This document shows, one piece after another, positions 9,231-17,376 of a DNA stretch of 64,000 nt. The notes below the pieces were generated by a model, which worked only from the letters and a program-made list of their open reading frames with translations, searched no databases and was not told the DNA's origin. The DNA comes from Bacteroidetes bacterium UKL13-3 (GTDB lineage Bacteria; Bacteroidota; Bacteroidia; UKL13-3): positions 806,001-870,000 of the forward strand of contig CP012155.1 in NCBI GenBank assembly GCA_001602415.1, in the 5' to 3' direction. How positions within the stretch are numbered: the stretch's first letter is position 1; each line of letters opens with the position of its first letter. A program made the position numbers and the translations under genes.

Positions 9231-10652
9231 TTATTGTGAGTCTAGTAAGGGAGCCGAATCAAGGTAAGGTTTTGTTTTCTTTTTGTGAGGGGTTTCCCGA
9301 ATGGTGAGTAGGCTCATACTTATAAATAAAGGCGTTACATAGGTTCGCATAGCCGCATGAAAGGAAGTATACAATCCTATAATGAAAAACGCAATCAAGA
9401 TAGCTTTGTTCAACGAATCTTTATTTTGGGAGATGATTAGAAATGGAAACACAAGTATCGTCAAGAAAAAGAATAATCCGAACAAACCGTGTTCAGCTAA
9501 TAAACGACTTAATTCAACGTGCGCAGCGGTAGGCACCTCTTCTGTTGTTGGCCGTAATTCTTTGGACGCTCCGGCACCAACTCCTAACAAAAAATTTTCT
9601 CGCCATAATTCAACATCACCTAAGAATATTTGATATCTGTTAGTTGTAAACGTATTGATGTCAAGCTCTTTACTTCCGGCAATTGTACCTGCAGTTTCAC
9701 CTTTATACCTCAAGCTTAAATTATTACCGGTAATAGAGTCAACAAATTGAAAAACAAATAGCCCAAGCACGAGAATCGGTATCAGGTATATGGTTATTTT
9801 AGGTAGGCTAATGCTATTTTTAGTGTTCTGAGTCACTCCTGATAGCGAAATAAGGAATAGAAAAGTTAGAATACCTAATGCTCCTCCAATCATTCCTCCT
9901 CTCGAAAAGGTTAATAGACCTTGTAATACAAATCCCATCATTACAATAATGTCTAATATTTTATTTCCCGATAAAGAAGATTTTGTAATCCATAACATGA
10001 AACTTAACAATAAACCCAATCCTAAAATGGTAGACACTTGGTTCGATCCAAATCCCCCTGATGTGTCGAAATTCGCACTTAAACTAAAATCAATGGTGTC
10101 GTAATCGGGTGTGCGTACAAAGGCAAAGGCCAGAACACTTATCGTTGGCAGTAATGCCAATTTTATCAGATTAAATAGTTGCGTTCTGTTAATGATTTGG
10201 CCTTTAAAATAAATTACACCCAAGGCTAAATCAACAGGTCCCATAATATTAAAAATACGCTCGTCTGTTGTAACAGATCCTGTTTGATCGTAAAATGCTG
10301 CGGGTATAATAAAAGCCAATAAAATCAGGCCAATGTAGCCTTTATTATATTGTGAAAAGATACCATAAAAAAACAAAGCACATAAAATATACTTACTCAT
10401 TTCGTAAGGGATAATTGGACTTGTTCTCGCCATACGTGAGAGAATTTCGAAAGACGACATATATACCAACAGGTAATTTAACCGAACATTTAGGCCTTTT
10501 TGACCTGGTAAAATAGTTGGTATTTCAATAGCAAGTACACCAAAGAAAAAGGCAAAAAGCACTGTTGTACTTGAAGCCGAGAATACGCCTAAGGCTATAT
10601 GCAACAAAACACTGTAAAGTGCAAATCTATTGTTGAGTAAGTTTTTAATCAA
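9231..10652 (-). CDS. O-antigen ligase/polymerase-like membrane protein (Wzy_C family)
   Basis: The 473-residue product is highly hydrophobic, with about eleven predicted membrane segments and one large extracytoplasmic loop. In that loop GVGAGASKELRP and, further on, AAHVELSRLLAEHGLFGL match the conserved region of the O-antigen ligase/Wzy_C family (His next to a glutamate, followed by a membrane helix). Such proteins either polymerise lipid-linked repeat units in the periplasm or transfer the finished glycan to an acceptor. The two functions cannot be told apart by sequence alone. No Wzx flippase is visible nearby, while an ABC exporter is present, so a ligase role is possible. Confidence 0.87.
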   Translation of the reverse strand: MIKNLLNNRFALYSVLLHIALGVFSASSTTVLFAFFFGVLAIEIPTILPGQKGLNVRLNYLLVYMSSFEILSRMARTSPIIPYEMSKYILCALFFYGIFSQYNKGYIGLILLAFIIPAAFYDQTGSVTTDERIFNIMGPVDLALGVIYFKGQIINRTQLFNLIKLALLPTISVLAFAFVRTPDYDTIDFSLSANFDTSGGFGSNQVSTILGLGLLLSFMLWITKSSLSGNKILDIIVMMGFVLQGLLTFSRGGMIGGALGILTFLFLISLSGVTQNTKNSISLPKITIYLIPILVLGLFVFQFVDSITGNNLSLRYKGETAGTIAGSKELDINTFTTNRYQIFLGDVELWRENFLLGVGAGASKELRPTTEEVPTAAHVELSRLLAEHGLFGLFFFLTILVFPFLIISQNKDSLNKAILIAFFIIGLYTSFHAAMRTYVTPLFISMSLLTIRETPHKKKTKPYLDSAPLLDSQ

Positions 10653-10689
10653 AGTAATTATTATTTGGCTTCATTCGGGTAGTAAGATA

Positions 10690-11748
10690 CTACAATGTGT
10701 TTAGATAAGAATTGTATTCTTCGAAAAAGCACTCACCGCTAAATTCTGTTTTGATGTGTTCATAAAATTTACTCGATTTATCCTCCACTAAAGAGGGATT
10801 CATCAATAATAGTTCAATTACTTTTGCTAAACTTTCAACATCGTTTGGTTCAACAATCCATCCGAACTCTCCATCTTTTAATACGCTAGCGCATTGTCCC
10901 ACATTGGTAGAAATTACTGCTAATTTAGCTAGTCCGTATTCAAGCAAACTCATGGGTAGACCTTCAGAATTAGAAGTAATAACACCTATAGAGGCTAAAC
11001 CTAAAAACTTTTCAATATCCGTAACTTGTCCCATTAGCATAACGTTATTTCCTAGTCCATTTTCTTGAATAAATACTTTCAGCGTATTAGTGTAATGTTC
11101 ATCTATTTCTTTCCCGATGATTATAAGTTTAAATTCAATTTTTTTTCTATGCACAATCACTAGAGCTTTTAATAGCATCATGTGATTTTTTACGGGTAAT
11201 AAATTAGCATTAATCACTATTGTTTTGATATCCCTGTTTTGGAACGAAATATTTTTCAAAACTGGGAAGTTAGGTAAGTATTTTATGTTTGAAGGTTCCA
11301 TCAACAGGTAGTTATGATGCCAATGTGTTAACTCATCATTTACAGTAATCGTTGCATTAAGGAAAATAGAGAGTACTTTATGAATGATTTTGTCTCCTGA
11401 TACTTTTCGATTTCCATAATGATCATGCCAAATAAGTTTCGTAGTTGGAATTAGTATTTTCAATAAACAAGCCCAGAACAATGTAGTAGAGTGGCTATGT
11501 ATGTAGTTTGGTTTAATCTTTCTAACAAAACGATAGATCTTCAGAAATGTAAAAAGATCCCATCTGCTTTTTTTATTGGTTAATAGTATTTCTGTTTCTC
11601 TGTTAAGAAGTGGCTTCAACGAATGTGGAGCCCGTGTTACAACAAGTTTATTTTCAATATTGTGAGAACTTAACATATTGGCTATGTTTACACACATTCT
11701 TTCCGTGCCACCAATTTCCAAACTATCTACAAGTTGAAGTATTTTCAT
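10690..11748 (-). CDS. Family 4 glycosyltransferase
   Basis: This 352-residue GT-B enzyme opens with ILQLVDSLEIGGTERM, the classic acceptor-side glycine loop of GT4 enzymes. It carries a full E-x7-E motif in NSEGLPMSLLEYGLAK near residue 265. WHDHYGNRK in the middle is also typical of the family. It overlaps the next upstream glycosyltransferase gene by four bases (ATG inside its stop region), so the pair are translationally coupled. It is a retaining transferase acting on a lipid-linked intermediate on the cytoplasmic side. The sugar is unknown. Confidence 0.92.
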   Translation of the reverse strand: MKILQLVDSLEIGGTERMCVNIANMLSSHNIENKLVVTRAPHSLKPLLNRETEILLTNKKSRWDLFTFLKIYRFVRKIKPNYIHSHSTTLFWACLLKILIPTTKLIWHDHYGNRKVSGDKIIHKVLSIFLNATITVNDELTHWHHNYLLMEPSNIKYLPNFPVLKNISFQNRDIKTIVINANLLPVKNHMMLLKALVIVHRKKIEFKLIIIGKEIDEHYTNTLKVFIQENGLGNNVMLMGQVTDIEKFLGLASIGVITSNSEGLPMSLLEYGLAKLAVISTNVGQCASVLKDGEFGWIVEPNDVESLAKVIELLLMNPSLVEDKSSKFYEHIKTEFSGECFFEEYNSYLNTL

Positions 11749-12872
11749 ACTAGTTTTTGTATTTCCAACTCAAATTTCTCAAGTGTATATTGGCGCGACC
11801 AATCTACTCCTCGATATGCAATTAGCGAATATTCTTTTGGAGAATTTATTAAAGAAAGAATATTGGCTACAGCATTTACTAAATCAAAAGCTATTACCCC
11901 TCTCTCTCCATTAGCAAGCATCCACGGTACACACGAAACCTGCGTTGTAACCGGTACACACCCCCACCACATGGCCTCTGCCACTGCTTTGGGCCACCCT
12001 TCACTATCAGAGAGTAGTACCATAAAATGACTGTCTCGGTAAGCATCTTTTAAGGTAGCGCTGTTAACGTTTCCGTGCACAAACGCGTTGTGTTGCATGT
12101 TTAGCGTTATTATTTTTTTTTCTAAAGAATCGCGTAGTGAGCCTTCTCCATAGAAGTGAATTTCTATTGCCACGTTTCGCTTGATAAGTTCATGTGCAAT
12201 CAATAAACTATCTATTGGATTTTTACCACTTTCAAGAGCGCCTACAAACATGAGTTTAATGATATCTCCTGTTTTCAGTGTTCTGGGCTCAATAGGTAAT
12301 AGATCTTTTTCACTATATGAAGCCGTGAAAAAAGGAACAATATTTTTTGTTCGGTCGTGCCATTCTCCATATACCAGTGTTTTCATTCGGTGTGTAAGAA
12401 TAGTGTTTCTCAATAAACGTTGTTGTAACCGATAGGTGAAAGGTTGTTGGCTCTGCCAATCCCAATTACCTGCATACTTTGCTGTTTTCTTTTTGAATGG
12501 AAAAAATAACTGGGCAAAACATCCCAATAATCCCATATTACCCGGACATCTTAAATGAATATGATTGGCTCTGAACATCGTCAAGAGCAACACAGTCATA
12601 ATGTACGGAACAACCCAAAGGCTTTTCAGTACATTGATACCATTGGTAAGTTGAAACGAAGGAACACGAATGAACGTTACATGATTATGGGTGTAGCAGA
12701 TATCTATAGGATTGATGGTTGTTTGCTTGGATAATGGAGCAACGATAATGACGTGTTGCGCGTTCTTGATCCACAGATTCATTTCCCGAACATAAGGTCC
12801 ATAGGCATAATAATTTCCATTAGCATAGGTATGCATGACATGGGTTACAATCAAAAAGCGCGGAATCGTCAT
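11745..12872 (-). CDS. Family 4 glycosyltransferase
   Basis: About 375 residues starting at the ATG 12870-12872 (MTIPRFLIVTHVMHT). The open frame runs 186 bases further upstream, but that part is translation of the intergenic repeat element that precedes the gene and is rich in Arg, Gly and Pro, so I exclude it. The GT-B fold is supported by HAYANG-like acceptor residues near the start, LMFVGALESGKNP and the full E-x7-E motif in SDSEGWPKAVAEAMWWG. It is the first gene after the DUF559 element in transcription order. The element therefore sits directly in its 5' leader and may affect its translation. Confidence 0.9.
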   Translation of the reverse strand: MTIPRFLIVTHVMHTYANGNYYAYGPYVREMNLWIKNAQHVIIVAPLSKQTTINPIDICYTHNHVTFIRVPSFQLTNGINVLKSLWVVPYIMTVLLLTMFRANHIHLRCPGNMGLLGCFAQLFFPFKKKTAKYAGNWDWQSQQPFTYRLQQRLLRNTILTHRMKTLVYGEWHDRTKNIVPFFTASYSEKDLLPIEPRTLKTGDIIKLMFVGALESGKNPIDSLLIAHELIKRNVAIEIHFYGEGSLRDSLEKKIITLNMQHNAFVHGNVNSATLKDAYRDSHFMVLLSDSEGWPKAVAEAMWWGCVPVTTQVSCVPWMLANGERGVIAFDLVNAVANILSLINSPKEYSLIAYRGVDWSRQYTLEKFELEIQKLV

Positions 12873-12917
12873 GTTTTGAAAATAGCGTATACGTTTGAAA
12901 TAGTTAGATTGTGCGGC

Positions 12918-13075
12918 TTTTCTCCCCTCACGCCCCTGCCCTGAAGGGTTCTCACGCATGTTCTGTTTTTCAGTCGTGGGTCGGTCTCCCTTTAGGGTTG
13001 GGGTAGTATTGGACTTTTCTCCCCTCGCGCCCCTGCCCTGAAGGGATCCTTCGCACATTCTGTTTTTGCGTTGTG
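12918..13075. repeat. Left flanking repeats of the DUF559 element
   Basis: GC-rich repeat block with two copies of a unit that contains CGCCCCTGCCCTGAAGGG followed by a tract ending TTCTGTTTTT. A complete first unit spans about 12918-13008 and a shorter second one about 13015-13075. Between them lies CCCTTTAGGGTTGGGG, which can pair with CCCTGAAGGG of the second unit (12988-12997 with 13036-13045, one wobble). The same unit occurs on the other side of the DUF559 gene at 13556-13671. The base composition differs strongly from the AT-rich neighbours. It resembles the palindromic intergenic repeats seen around DUF559 genes in other Bacteroidota, as far as I recall. Confidence 0.85.
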
Positions 13076-13087
13076 TCTTCCTTTTTC

Positions 13088-13504
13088 TTATGTTTTGGTT
13101 AGCGGAGATTGTTGTAAATTGTGTTCAAAGGTTTGAATGTGTTTACGAATATCCTTCACGATTTCGATAGGACTATATAGGGCTATTTCATTAGGATATC
13201 TTATCGTTTGTATTCCCCATTCTTTCATAAGAGTTTCTCGTTCCTTGTCATATCTTTTGACATCCAAATTGTCTGTATGATGGTTGCCATCTAATTCAAT
13301 GACTAGTTTAAGTTTGTGAGCATAGAAATCTGCAATAAACATTCCGATAGGATGTTGCCGTCTGAATTTATACCCATTAAAAGACCCGTCTTTCAGATAA
13401 TTCCAGAGATTCTTTTCCGCATCGGTCACTCTCTTTCTCAAGTTTTTCGCTCTAGCAAAAATCTCCGGAGAGGCACCGTAAAACATGTCAGATTTGTTAT
13501 TCAT
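13088..13504 (-). CDS. DUF559 (VSR/PD-(D/E)XK-like) endonuclease-domain protein
   Basis: A 138-residue protein almost entirely made of the DUF559 domain. Residues fit an active PD-(D/E)XK-type core: Asp59 in FIADF and Glu70/Asp72 in VIELDGNHH. FRRQHPIG at 47-54 and the RY-P stretch IRYPNEIAL near 113 are further family marks. The family is related to very-short-patch repair nucleases, but its biological role is unknown. It has no link to sugar synthesis. It is bracketed by GC-rich repeats on both sides and lies between two glycosyltransferase genes in the same orientation. I interpret gene plus repeats as one inserted unit. Confidence 0.9.
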   Translation of the reverse strand: MNNKSDMFYGASPEIFARAKNLRKRVTDAEKNLWNYLKDGSFNGYKFRRQHPIGMFIADFYAHKLKLVIELDGNHHTDNLDVKRYDKERETLMKEWGIQTIRYPNEIALYSPIEIVKDIRKHIQTFEHNLQQSPLTKT

Positions 13505-13555
13505 AAGAGGGTTCTTCCTTACATGTATTTTTCTATTTGTGTTACGGATAGAGCA

Positions 13556-13671
13556 CCCTTTAGGGTGGGGGTAGTGGAGACTTTTCTCCCTTCGCGCCCC
13601 TGCCCTAAAGGGTTATCACGCACGTTCTGTTTTGAGTCGCAGACTGTTCTCCCTCTAGGGCTGGGGTAGTG
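13556..13671. repeat. Right flanking repeat of the DUF559 element
   Basis: Copy of the repeat described at 12918-13075. The arms CCCTTTAGGG (13556-13565) and CCCTAAAGGG (13603-13612) are perfect complements and could form a 10-bp stem extended by GGGG/CCCC. Positions 13581-13671 align as a direct repeat with 12918-13008 at roughly 80 percent by eye. The outer edge of this copy provides the last codons and the stop of the neighbouring glycosyltransferase gene. Confidence 0.85.
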
Positions 13672-14695
13672 GAGGCTTGAATAATAGTAACTCTACCCAT
13701 GCAACAATTCTACCACAAAAATCGCCCCATGCTTGTTTGCGTTTAAGAGAGTTTGTTGTTAATACATTACTGAGCCTGAAGAATGCTAAAAGCAAAGTGA
13801 TAATATGCCATTTTATAGTGTTTTGTATTCCCGGTTTAGGGTGTTTGAGTCGCCAAACGTACCATCCATTTCGCACAACCATTTTTCCGAAAGTATATGT
13901 ATGCGGGCGACCAGAACCTGCATGATGGTGGGATACTTTGGCCGCTGTATTGGTTAATAATCTACCAAACCTATTTGCTCTTACTGAAAAATCAAAATCC
14001 TCGTATAAACCATATCCTTCAAAAAAGGTAGAAAATTGAATATGGTTAAAGATGGTTTTTCTGTATGCGGTAATACCTCCCATGATGTGATCAACTTCAT
14101 ATTGTTTTCCGGTAGGAGGTAAGGAAGATTTTCCATGTCCGTATAATGGAATGTTACCGGGTTGTATATGAAGTGGAAATAAGCCAAAAATTGCTCTGAA
14201 ACGATCTCGCGCTGATAATTTCAAGTGAAAGCCATCCAATTGTTGTGAAAATTTTGGGATGCTTTGATTTGTTTGGTTGCGTTTCCAGTAGCATTCATTT
14301 GTGATGAATCCATCGCAACCAATAACTGTTGGGTCTTTAAATGCTGTTAGCATTTGTTCAAAAAAATCGTGTTCCAAAATCACATCATCATCTAGAAAAA
14401 AGACTATTTCACTTGCCGATGAGAGTTGGTTGATTCCAATGTTTCGTTGTTTGGTGAGTCCACGATTGGCATCATTTACCTTGATATATTCAATCGGTAA
14501 TAAAGTAGTAATAGGATGAATGATGGAAGCGGTTTCGGTATCGTGAGATCCATCGATAATCAATACCTGTTTCGGTTTACACGTTTGTGGTAATATAGAG
14601 TGTAATAGGCTCAGAGTCGGCTGCGGACGCATATAGGTGCAGATGATAACTGAAAAAGGTAGATGTGTATTATCGTAATGCGAAGGTTGGTTCAC
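13655..14695 (-). CDS. Family 2 glycosyltransferase with repeat-derived C-terminus
   Basis: The 346-residue product begins near PFSVIICTYMRPQP (GT-A fold) and contains the donor-binding FFLDDDVILE, a GGITAYRK segment and YEDFDFSVRANR, where ED-type residues are expected for the acceptor base. Translation starts at GTG 14693-14695, five bases after the upstream stop. The last seven residues, KPPLPQP, and the TAG stop are encoded by the DUF559-associated repeat. The original C-terminus was therefore replaced or extended when the repeat arrived. The catalytic domain looks intact, so the enzyme is probably active. Sugar specificity unknown. Confidence 0.9.
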   Translation of the reverse strand: MNQPSHYDNTHLPFSVIICTYMRPQPTLSLLHSILPQTCKPKQVLIIDGSHDTETASIIHPITTLLPIEYIKVNDANRGLTKQRNIGINQLSSASEIVFFLDDDVILEHDFFEQMLTAFKDPTVIGCDGFITNECYWKRNQTNQSIPKFSQQLDGFHLKLSARDRFRAIFGLFPLHIQPGNIPLYGHGKSSLPPTGKQYEVDHIMGGITAYRKTIFNHIQFSTFFEGYGLYEDFDFSVRANRFGRLLTNTAAKVSHHHAGSGRPHTYTFGKMVVRNGWYVWRLKHPKPGIQNTIKWHIITLLLAFFRLSNVLTTNSLKRKQAWGDFCGRIVAWVELLLFKPPLPQP

Positions 14696-14699
14696 GTTG

Positions 14700-16229
14700 T
14701 TATTTATATCTTATTCCCAATGCTACAAGTTTTTTTGCATACCAAACAGATTTGCTGTATTGTAATAATTTATATGGAATATTCAAGATTCTGAGAGGCA
14801 AACGTAGTTTACTTCCCCTGCCTAAATAGTACATAAAGTACTTAATTTTATACTCGGCAATTTGTTGGGGAGGGAAGTGTTTATGAATATAATACATAAT
14901 TGTTGGACTAGGTACGGGCCTTATCCATTTAACCGGAGTATCCAATTCCCAAGGTTGTTGTTTACGTTTTTTGCCAAGCAATTTTGCTTGCGCTCCCCAC
15001 CAGCGATAACCACCTGATGCGGGTTTTAAATGTAGGTTTACAGAGAATGGATTATATAAAACAACAACACCTGATTTTACGAGTGATAACCCAAAGTCGC
15101 TGTCTTCTCCATATCCGCCATCATAGTTTACATCATTGCCAGTAAGTTTTGTTACATGCTCTCTTTTAACACAAGAGTTTGCATTGTTAAAACCGGCTGT
15201 TACACCAACTTTAAGTATAGGATGCGTTAAGCGTTTTTGTGCAAGGTCATCAAGATTTTGCAAGTGGTTCTCCGCTCGTATATCTAATCCATTGCAAGCT
15301 CCGGCATTATAAGTTTGCAGTAACCGAATATGATTTTCAATATAATCGGGTGCAAGGCGAATGTCATCATCTCCGAATACAATAAAATCTCCGCTACAGT
15401 ATTCTATACCTTCATTACGGGCTCGGCAACTGCCTTTACTTGTTTGCCATTTTACTACAAGATCAAACGGATAATGAGATGTGTTGTAAAGCGATTCATC
15501 TCTCTGGTCGGGAGGTGTTGCATCTATTACAACTACCTGTGAGGGTTTATACGTTTGGTTGTTTAAATCATCCAACAACTGCAATGTGTAATCTTGCCGC
15601 ATCATCGTTGGAATGATATAACTTACGGTCGGTTTCCCTTCTATCGGCTTTAACATTTTGGGTGCAATAACCGGAGTGTTTCGATCAAATGTTGCGTTTC
15701 TTTTCGCGTAGAAAAAGGCTTGAATATCTTTCCAATTCCAAATGCCTTTGCGGAACAACATATAAAGCGAATGCCCCGACTTAAATTTCTTACGGAAAAA
15801 CAAATACTCATCAATAACGGGAATAGGATTACAAGATATCTTTGTGTCGGTATATAAGCCTTTTACATAAAGAGGAACTCCTCCGTTACGTATCAAATCA
15901 TAGCCAAGCGAAAGGGCTTTCATTTCATTTGATTGATAGGCATTGTCAAAACCTTTGTATAACTCCCAAATAGTTTTCCGTATCACAAATTGATAGGGAT
16001 TAATGCGCCAGCTTATACATTCATTGAGATTATCAAAATCATTTGTGTACCACCAGGCCGTATGAGTTTGATACTGAATATTAGAAAATGCGTTTTTAAA
16101 ACCTTGTTCAAAGGAGCTGTGCCAGCAATCGCCACAGCCCGAAGCCAAGTTCTCAAGCATACTTATTTCGGGTTTACCGGAGTATAAAAGTTCTTCACCT
16201 TTGGAAGTGGTATATGTTTTAAGATCCAT
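14700..16229 (-). CDS. Two-part family 2 glycosyltransferase
   Basis: A 509-residue protein. The C-terminal part (about residues 198-440) is a typical GT-A domain: TVSYIIPTMMRQDYT, VVVIDATPP, FIVFGDDDIRLAPDY and GEDSDFGLSLVKSG. The first 190 residues resemble the end of another GT2 domain (VIRKTIWELYKGFDN, NGGVPLYVKG) with a Cys-containing GCGDCWHS stretch, but no complete donor site is seen. It may therefore be a remnant catalytic or binding domain fused to an active one. It overlaps the upstream GT4 gene by 11 bases. Bifunctional polymer synthases often have two GT-A domains, but here only the second looks competent. Confidence 0.82.
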   Translation of the reverse strand: MDLKTYTTSKGEELLYSGKPEISMLENLASGCGDCWHSSFEQGFKNAFSNIQYQTHTAWWYTNDFDNLNECISWRINPYQFVIRKTIWELYKGFDNAYQSNEMKALSLGYDLIRNGGVPLYVKGLYTDTKISCNPIPVIDEYLFFRKKFKSGHSLYMLFRKGIWNWKDIQAFFYAKRNATFDRNTPVIAPKMLKPIEGKPTVSYIIPTMMRQDYTLQLLDDLNNQTYKPSQVVVIDATPPDQRDESLYNTSHYPFDLVVKWQTSKGSCRARNEGIEYCSGDFIVFGDDDIRLAPDYIENHIRLLQTYNAGACNGLDIRAENHLQNLDDLAQKRLTHPILKVGVTAGFNNANSCVKREHVTKLTGNDVNYDGGYGEDSDFGLSLVKSGVVVLYNPFSVNLHLKPASGGYRWWGAQAKLLGKKRKQQPWELDTPVKWIRPVPSPTIMYYIHKHFPPQQIAEYKIKYFMYYLGRGSKLRLPLRILNIPYKLLQYSKSVWYAKKLVALGIRYK

Positions 16230-17373
16230 TAGTGTTTACCAATTGTGTGTAGACGTCAACACTTTTTTGAGCCGTTAGCGTAATGTTAAAGGCTTCCGTT
16301 ATTTTTTTACGGGCTAGCTTACCCATCTTAACGCGCAACTCAGGATTGTTCAGAAGCGTAATAATGTGGCGCGAAAACTCTTCGTGATTGTTAGGATAAG
16401 CTGTCATTCCCGTTTGGTTGTGATCAACTATTTCGTTAGCCCATCCAATATCAGACGTAACAATGGGTTTTTCCATAGCCATAGCCTCTAACCAAGATAC
16501 CGGACATGCTTCTGCATAAGAAGGAAAGATACACAGCGTTGCATTGTTTATGTGATGCCGAATGGTTTCGTAAGGCACTTTACCAAGATAAGAAACTTGT
16601 TTGAGGGTTTCTTTTTCAAACATCGGTTTCATCAGCTCCCATGTTGAGGGACTGCCCGATTGTATATCGGAAGCATCTGCTCCAATAAGTATAAGGTTTA
16701 CGTCCGAAATTTGCTTACGAACCTTATTGAAGATTTGAGGAATTTCCAATACTCCTTTTTTGCGGATTAAGGTTCCGAAATATAAGATATAAGGAGTGCT
16801 TGATGTAGCAGTTTCCTCCGGTATAAAAATGTTTGTGGGTATACCGTTGTGAATAACGGTAAATGGTTTGTTACTCTTAAATATGGTATTTGTTTGTTCT
16901 CCCACAAATTTACTCACGGCAATAATTCCATCTGCCTGCGCATAAGCCGTTTGTTCTTGAAACGTATTCCACCATTTAACCTTCCGGCTCTCAAGTGCGC
17001 AGAAATAGCTGTCCGAACCGTGGAGGCGCATCACCATTTTGCACTGAATATTAATCCATGCTGAAATCCCGGTCCAGTCGGGTACTTCCAATACTTCAAT
17101 ACCGTAAGTTTTGCAATCGGCATTAATGATACGTTCAATTTTTTTACGTGTAAGCCACCAGCTTAAACCTTTAAAACGGACGTTCCGTATTCGAATAAGT
17201 TTTACATCACCATCAAATACATATTCATCACTCGATTGACCGTACACATAAACCCTTACGGTATGTCCGGCCTCCGTGAGCGCATGAGCCAGTGTTTTAA
17301 TACTGGATCCTAAGCCTCCTGATGGACCGGAATCAAGATGAGGGTATTCGGGTGTGAGAAAGGCTATGTTCAA
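16219..17373 (-). CDS. Family 4 glycosyltransferase
   Basis: 384-residue GT-B enzyme. MNIAFLTPEYPHLDSGPSGG is the usual glycine-rich acceptor loop, MRLHGSDSYF lies in the middle, YILYFGTLIRKKGV begins the donor domain, and SYAEACPVSWLEAMAMEKP holds a full E-x7-E motif. This pattern is that of PimA-like GT4 enzymes. It starts three bases after the large membrane protein gene upstream and overlaps the downstream two-part GT2, consistent with one polycistronic message. Donor unknown. Confidence 0.93.
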   Translation of the reverse strand: MNIAFLTPEYPHLDSGPSGGLGSSIKTLAHALTEAGHTVRVYVYGQSSDEYVFDGDVKLIRIRNVRFKGLSWWLTRKKIERIINADCKTYGIEVLEVPDWTGISAWINIQCKMVMRLHGSDSYFCALESRKVKWWNTFQEQTAYAQADGIIAVSKFVGEQTNTIFKSNKPFTVIHNGIPTNIFIPEETATSSTPYILYFGTLIRKKGVLEIPQIFNKVRKQISDVNLILIGADASDIQSGSPSTWELMKPMFEKETLKQVSYLGKVPYETIRHHINNATLCIFPSYAEACPVSWLEAMAMEKPIVTSDIGWANEIVDHNQTGMTAYPNNHEEFSRHIITLLNNPELRVKMGKLARKKITEAFNITLTAQKSVDVYTQLVNTNGS

Positions 17374-17376
17374 GGG

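Noticed and set aside
12873-13058. N-terminal extension of the glycosyltransferase at 11745-12872
   Set aside because: The extra 62 codons are repeat DNA, rich in Arg, Gly and Pro, upstream of a start that fits the family.
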